32,635 nt of DNA from Candidatus Rokubacteria bacterium GWA2_73_35 (GTDB lineage Bacteria; Methylomirabilota; Methylomirabilia; Rokubacteriales; CSP1-6): contig MGBU01000254.1 of the NCBI GenBank assembly GCA_001790205.1, positions 1-32,635 of the forward strand, in the 5' to 3' direction. Position 1 is the stretch's first letter, and each line of letters starts with the position of its first letter. The notes under the pieces are model-generated. The model did no database searches. It was not told the origin of the DNA and saw only the letters and a list, made by a program, of their open reading frames with translations. The position numbers and the translations under genes are program-made. Positions 28,934-32,635 of this stretch are shown in pieces.

Positions 28934-28952
28934 ACATCCGTAGTCCGGATGT
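28934..28952. promoter_or_regulatory. Palindromic element in divergent intergenic region
   Basis: ACATCCG-TAGTC-CGGATGT perfect 7-bp inverted repeat. Confidence 0.35.
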
Positions 28953-29136
28953 GCTTCCGCCTCCGATCAGTCCGGGAACGAGGGTCGCCGGGCTCGCGCC
29001 GCCGATCGCGTAGCGCCGCGGCGGGACAATTCCCGGCCGAATGCCTCATTGTCGCCCCCCGCCGCCCGATCTATCGTGCGTTGGACGGGGGCGCGCGCTT
29101 CCACCGGCGCCCGGGGCGTTCGCGGAAGGAGACTCC

Positions 29137-30219
29137 ATGGGCCGTGGGCCGAGCGAGCTCCAGGCGCAGGTGCTGGCCGCCGATCTCTGCACGGCCTGCG
29201 GCGCCTGCCTGGGCCACTGCCCCTACTTGAAGACCCTCGGCGAGCGGGTCGCGTTCATCCACCCCTGCCCGCGCGACGAGGGGCGCTGCTTCGAGGTCTG
29301 TCCCCGGGCCTCGCTCGACCCCGAGAGCCTCGACCGCCAGGTGCTCGGCGCGCCCCGGCGCCACCCGGTTCTCGGCGGCCACGACGGCCTCTACTTCGCG
29401 CGCGCGCTCGACGCCGACGTCAGGGCGCGCGGGCAGTACGGCGGCGTCGCCACCGCGCTGACGCTCTTCGCGCTCGAGTCCGGGCTGGCCGGCGCGGCGC
29501 TCGTCACCGGCGGGACGCCGACGCGCCAGCCCCACGCCGTCGTCGCGCGCGACCGCGACGCCGTGCTCGCGGCCGCCGGCACCAAGTACAGCGCCTGCCC
29601 CACGCTCGAGCCCCTCGCCGGACTCCTGCGCGAGGGCGGCGAGGCCCTCGCGGTGGTGGGGCGACCCTGCCAGGTGGCCGCGGCGCGCAAGGTCGAGGCG
29701 CACGAGAAGAACGGCCGCCTGGCCGCCCTCATCGGCATCTTCTGCTTCTGGGCGCTCGCCCCCGCCTTCTACCGGTTTCTCGCGGGCCGGCCCGACCTCC
29801 AGCGCGCGATCAAGATGGACCTCCCCAAGGACGGCGACATGGCCTTCGTGGTGAACGGCCGCGCGGCCAGCGTCCCCCTCGACGAGATCCGCCCCCTGAT
29901 CCGCGCGGCCTGCCAGACCTGCTTCGACCCGACGGCGGAGTGGGCCGACGTGTCGGTGGGCTCGACCGAGTACGACCCGGCCTGGAACACGCTCGTGGTC
30001 CGCACCGCGCGCGGGCGCGACCTGGTCGAGCGCGCGGGCGCGGCCGGCGCGCTCGAGGTCCGGCCCTACCCGCCCGAGCGCATCCCCATCCTCGAGGAGG
30101 CGGTCCAGCGCAAGAAGCTCCGGGTGCTGGACGCGCTCGAGTCGGGGCGCCCGGAGGCCGCGTACCTCCGGATCCCCGCGGCGCAGCGGGACGCCGTCCG
30201 GGCCCACGGGCGGGCGTGA
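29137..30219 (+). CDS. FrhB/FdhB-family protein (coenzyme F420 hydrogenase/dehydrogenase beta-subunit-like)
   Basis: RBS GGAAGGAG; CTACGACLGHCP; ARGQYGGVATALTLFALESG; VVGRPCQVAAARK; CQTCFDPTAEWADVSVG. Confidence 0.88.
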   Translation: MGRGPSELQAQVLAADLCTACGACLGHCPYLKTLGERVAFIHPCPRDEGRCFEVCPRASLDPESLDRQVLGAPRRHPVLGGHDGLYFARALDADVRARGQYGGVATALTLFALESGLAGAALVTGGTPTRQPHAVVARDRDAVLAAAGTKYSACPTLEPLAGLLREGGEALAVVGRPCQVAAARKVEAHEKNGRLAALIGIFCFWALAPAFYRFLAGRPDLQRAIKMDLPKDGDMAFVVNGRAASVPLDEIRPLIRAACQTCFDPTAEWADVSVGSTEYDPAWNTLVVRTARGRDLVERAGAAGALEVRPYPPERIPILEEAVQRKKLRVLDALESGRPEAAYLRIPAAQRDAVRAHGRA

Positions 30220-30220
30220 G

Positions 30221-32140
30221 ATGAGCCTGCACGCGCTCAGCACGGACGCGCCGGGCGAGGTCGTCATCCTGAGCGGCAACGAGGCCATCGCGCGCGGCGG
30301 CCTCGAGGCGGGCCTCGGCTACGCCGCCGCCTATCCCGGCTCGCCGTCCTCGGAGGTCCTGGGATCGCTGGCCCCGCTGGCCCGCGACGGCGGCTTCTAC
30401 GCCGAGTGGTCGACGAACGAGAAGGTGGCGATCGAGGGCGCCGCCGCCGCCTCGTTCGCGGGCGTCCGCGCGATGACCGTCATGAAGGCCGACGGGCTCA
30501 ACGTCGCGCTCGACCCGCTCACCAGCCTCGCCTACTCGGGAACGAAGGGCGGCCTGGTGGTGGTGGTGTGCGACGACCCCGGCGCCCACTCGAGCACCAA
30601 AGAGGAGGACACGCGCTACCTCGCCCGGGCCTGCCATCTCCCGCTGCTCGAGCCGGCGACCGTGGAGGAGGCCAAGGAGATGACCCGCTGGGCCTTCGAC
30701 CTTTCCGAGGCCGTCGGGCTCCCGGTCTTCCTCCGCAGCGTCACCCGGATCGCCCACGCCCGCGGGAGCGTCGTGCTCGGCGCGCTCAGGCCGCCGCCGC
30801 GCACCGCGCGCTACGACCTCAAGGACCGCTTCATCACGCTGAGCGTCTTCCACCAGGTGCTCCACCAGCGGATCGCGCAGGCGCGCGCGCGCTTCGAGCA
30901 GGCCCCGTTCAACCGGTGCGAGGGCCCGGCCGACGCCTCGCGGCTGGTCATCGCGTCCGGCCCGAGCTTCACGTATGCACGGGAGGCCGTGAGGCTGCTC
31001 GGCGCCGGTGACGAGGTGCGCGTCCTCAAGCTCGGCACCACGTGGCCGCTGCCCGAGGACCTCCTCGGCGCCCAGCTGAGGGGCGCGCGCCAGGTCCTCT
31101 TCCTGGAGGAGATCGAGCCCTTCCTCGAGACCGAGGTGAAGAGCTACTGGGCCCAGCACGCGGCGGCGCTCGGCCCGATGACCTTCCTCGGCAAGGCCTC
31201 GGGCCACGTCGCCGGAAGCGGCGACCCGGGGGTCGGCGAGCTGACCCCGGAGATCGCGCTGCGCGCGGTCGGCGCGCTCGCCGGCCGCGAGGTCGCGCTG
31301 CGCAGCGAGGCGTTCGCGCGGAAGGTCGAGCAGGTGAAGCTCGGCGAGCTGGCGCCGCGCGCGCTCGCCTTCTGCCCCGGCTGCCCGCACCGCGCCTCGT
31401 TCTGGGCGATCAAGGCCGCGCTCGAGCTGGACGGCCGCCAGGGCGTGGTCCTCGGCGACATCGGCTGCTACACGCTCGGCGCCATGCAGACGGGGTACTT
31501 CACGCTCAAGACCGTGCACGCGATGGGCTCGGGCGTGGGCCTGGCCTCGGGCTTCGGCAAGCTCGACCTCCTCGGCTTCACCCAGCCGGTCGTCGCCGTG
31601 ATCGGCGACTCCACCTTCTACCACGCCGTCGTCCCGGCGCTCGTCAACGCGCGCTACAACGACTCGCCCGTGCTGGTCGTGGTGCTCGACAACGCCACGA
31701 CGGCCATGACCGGGCATCAGCCCCACCCCGGCACCGGGCGGCACGCGATGGGCGACCTCGCGCCGGCGCTGCCGATCGAGGCCATCGCCCGCGGGCTCGG
31801 GCTGCCGACCGAGGTGCAGGACCCGCTCCAGGTGGACGAGACCGTCGAGAGCGTGTACCGCCTGCTCAGGACCGACGGCGCCAAGCTCCTGATCCTCCGG
31901 AGCCCGTGCGTCCTGCTCCCCTCGGTGAAGCGCCTGCGCCGCGCCGCGGTGGACACGACGCGCTGCATCGGCGAGGCCTGCGGCTGCGGCCGCTTCTGCA
32001 ACCGCGCCTTCTCGTGCCCGGCCCTCGTGTGGGACCGCGCGCTCGAGCGGGCGCGCGTGGACGAGGTGCTGTGCTCGGGCTGCGGCGTGTGCATCGACCT
32101 CTGCCCGCGCGAGGCCATCGCGTTCCAGGAGCTGGCGTAG
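30221..32140 (+). CDS. Indolepyruvate:ferredoxin oxidoreductase alpha-subunit-like (IorA-type, TPP enzyme + C-terminal ferredoxin)
   Basis: LSGNEAIARGGLEAGLGYAAAYPGSPSSE; GDIGCYTLGAM; GDSTFYHAVVPALVNARYNDSPVLVVVLDNATTAMTGHQPHPGTG; CSGCGVCIDLCPREAI. Confidence 0.92.
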   Translation: MSLHALSTDAPGEVVILSGNEAIARGGLEAGLGYAAAYPGSPSSEVLGSLAPLARDGGFYAEWSTNEKVAIEGAAAASFAGVRAMTVMKADGLNVALDPLTSLAYSGTKGGLVVVVCDDPGAHSSTKEEDTRYLARACHLPLLEPATVEEAKEMTRWAFDLSEAVGLPVFLRSVTRIAHARGSVVLGALRPPPRTARYDLKDRFITLSVFHQVLHQRIAQARARFEQAPFNRCEGPADASRLVIASGPSFTYAREAVRLLGAGDEVRVLKLGTTWPLPEDLLGAQLRGARQVLFLEEIEPFLETEVKSYWAQHAAALGPMTFLGKASGHVAGSGDPGVGELTPEIALRAVGALAGREVALRSEAFARKVEQVKLGELAPRALAFCPGCPHRASFWAIKAALELDGRQGVVLGDIGCYTLGAMQTGYFTLKTVHAMGSGVGLASGFGKLDLLGFTQPVVAVIGDSTFYHAVVPALVNARYNDSPVLVVVLDNATTAMTGHQPHPGTGRHAMGDLAPALPIEAIARGLGLPTEVQDPLQVDETVESVYRLLRTDGAKLLILRSPCVLLPSVKRLRRAAVDTTRCIGEACGCGRFCNRAFSCPALVWDRALERARVDEVLCSGCGVCIDLCPREAIAFQELA

Positions 32141-32635
32141 TGCGCATCGACCCTAGCCGGTGCGTGGCCTGCGGCAACTGCGTCGCGGTCTGCCCGATGG
32201 GCGCGATCGCCGTGGACCAGGCACTCGGCCGCGCCGTGGTGAACGAGGACGAGTGCGTGGAGTGCTACGCGTGCTACCGCGGCATGTCGCAGGAGCACCT
32301 GCCGCCCGCGCTGGTGCGGGCCGTCCGCCGGGCGGCCCGCGCCTTCCGGTTCCGCTTTGACCCCGAGCCCGACGTGTGCCCGACCGCCGCGCTGACGCCC
32401 GTCGAGCTGGCCTGGCCCCGGCTCGTCAGGCGGGCCTTCTCCGACCCGGTCGTGCCGCACGAGTCCACGGGCGTGGCCGGGCGCGGCACCGAGGAGGTCA
32501 AGACCAACGACGTCACCGGCCGGGTCGGCCCGGGCGAGGCCGGCTTCACGGTCGAGTTCGGGCGGCCGGGCATCGGCGTCCGCTTCCGCGACATCGCGCG
32601 GGTCACCCGGGCGCTCGCCCGGACCGGCATCAGCT
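32140..32635 (+). CDS. Ferredoxin-domain protein, 3' truncated by window end
   Basis: GTG start overlapping the TAG of the IorA-like gene; RIDPSRCVACGNCVAVCPMGAIAVDQ; CVECYACYRG...VCPTAAL; reading frame open to the end; absent from the supplied ORF list. Confidence 0.75.
   Translation, partial: MRIDPSRCVACGNCVAVCPMGAIAVDQALGRAVVNEDECVECYACYRGMSQEHLPPALVRAVRRAARAFRFRFDPEPDVCPTAALTPVELAWPRLVRRAFSDPVVPHESTGVAGRGTEEVKTNDVTGRVGPGEAGFTVEFGRPGIGVRFRDIARVTRALARTGIS

Overview
High-GC bacterial chromosomal window (possibly Methylomirabilota/Rokubacteria-like, but taxonomy is a guess). I found no rRNA, tRNA, CRISPR array or transposase. From left to right: (1) LytS/LytTR two-component pair, + strand; (2) two adjacent acyl-CoA dehydrogenases, - strand, that look like complementary subunits of a heteromeric enzyme; (3) CmtR-like ArsR regulator plus a P1B metal ATPase carrying CSC instead of CPC; (4) the main accessory system, a ~13 kb - strand operon (about 19985 down to 7002). 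It encodes a receiver-only response regulator, tetraheme cytochrome c, Tat-exported FeS protein, NrfD-type quinone-interacting membrane subunit, TtrA/ArrA-clade molybdopterin oxidoreductase, second FeS subunit, polyferredoxin, TorD-like chaperone, diheme cytochrome c, outer-membrane beta-barrel, FecR-PKD protein and FmdE-like protein. It is preceded by a near-perfect sigma-54 promoter (20043-20059), an NtrC-type activator and a histidine kinase with a RegB-like GGxxNPF quinone-sensing signature. (5) Methyltransferase, then a thiol-type ArsR/RND/LolA-like/OMP/DUF2892 operon; (6) FrhB-IorA-ferredoxin operon, + strand, running off the right edge. The strongest candidate for an undescribed system is the quinone-sensor/sigma-54-controlled molybdoenzyme operon. 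Family calls come from motif reading only; no database search was run.
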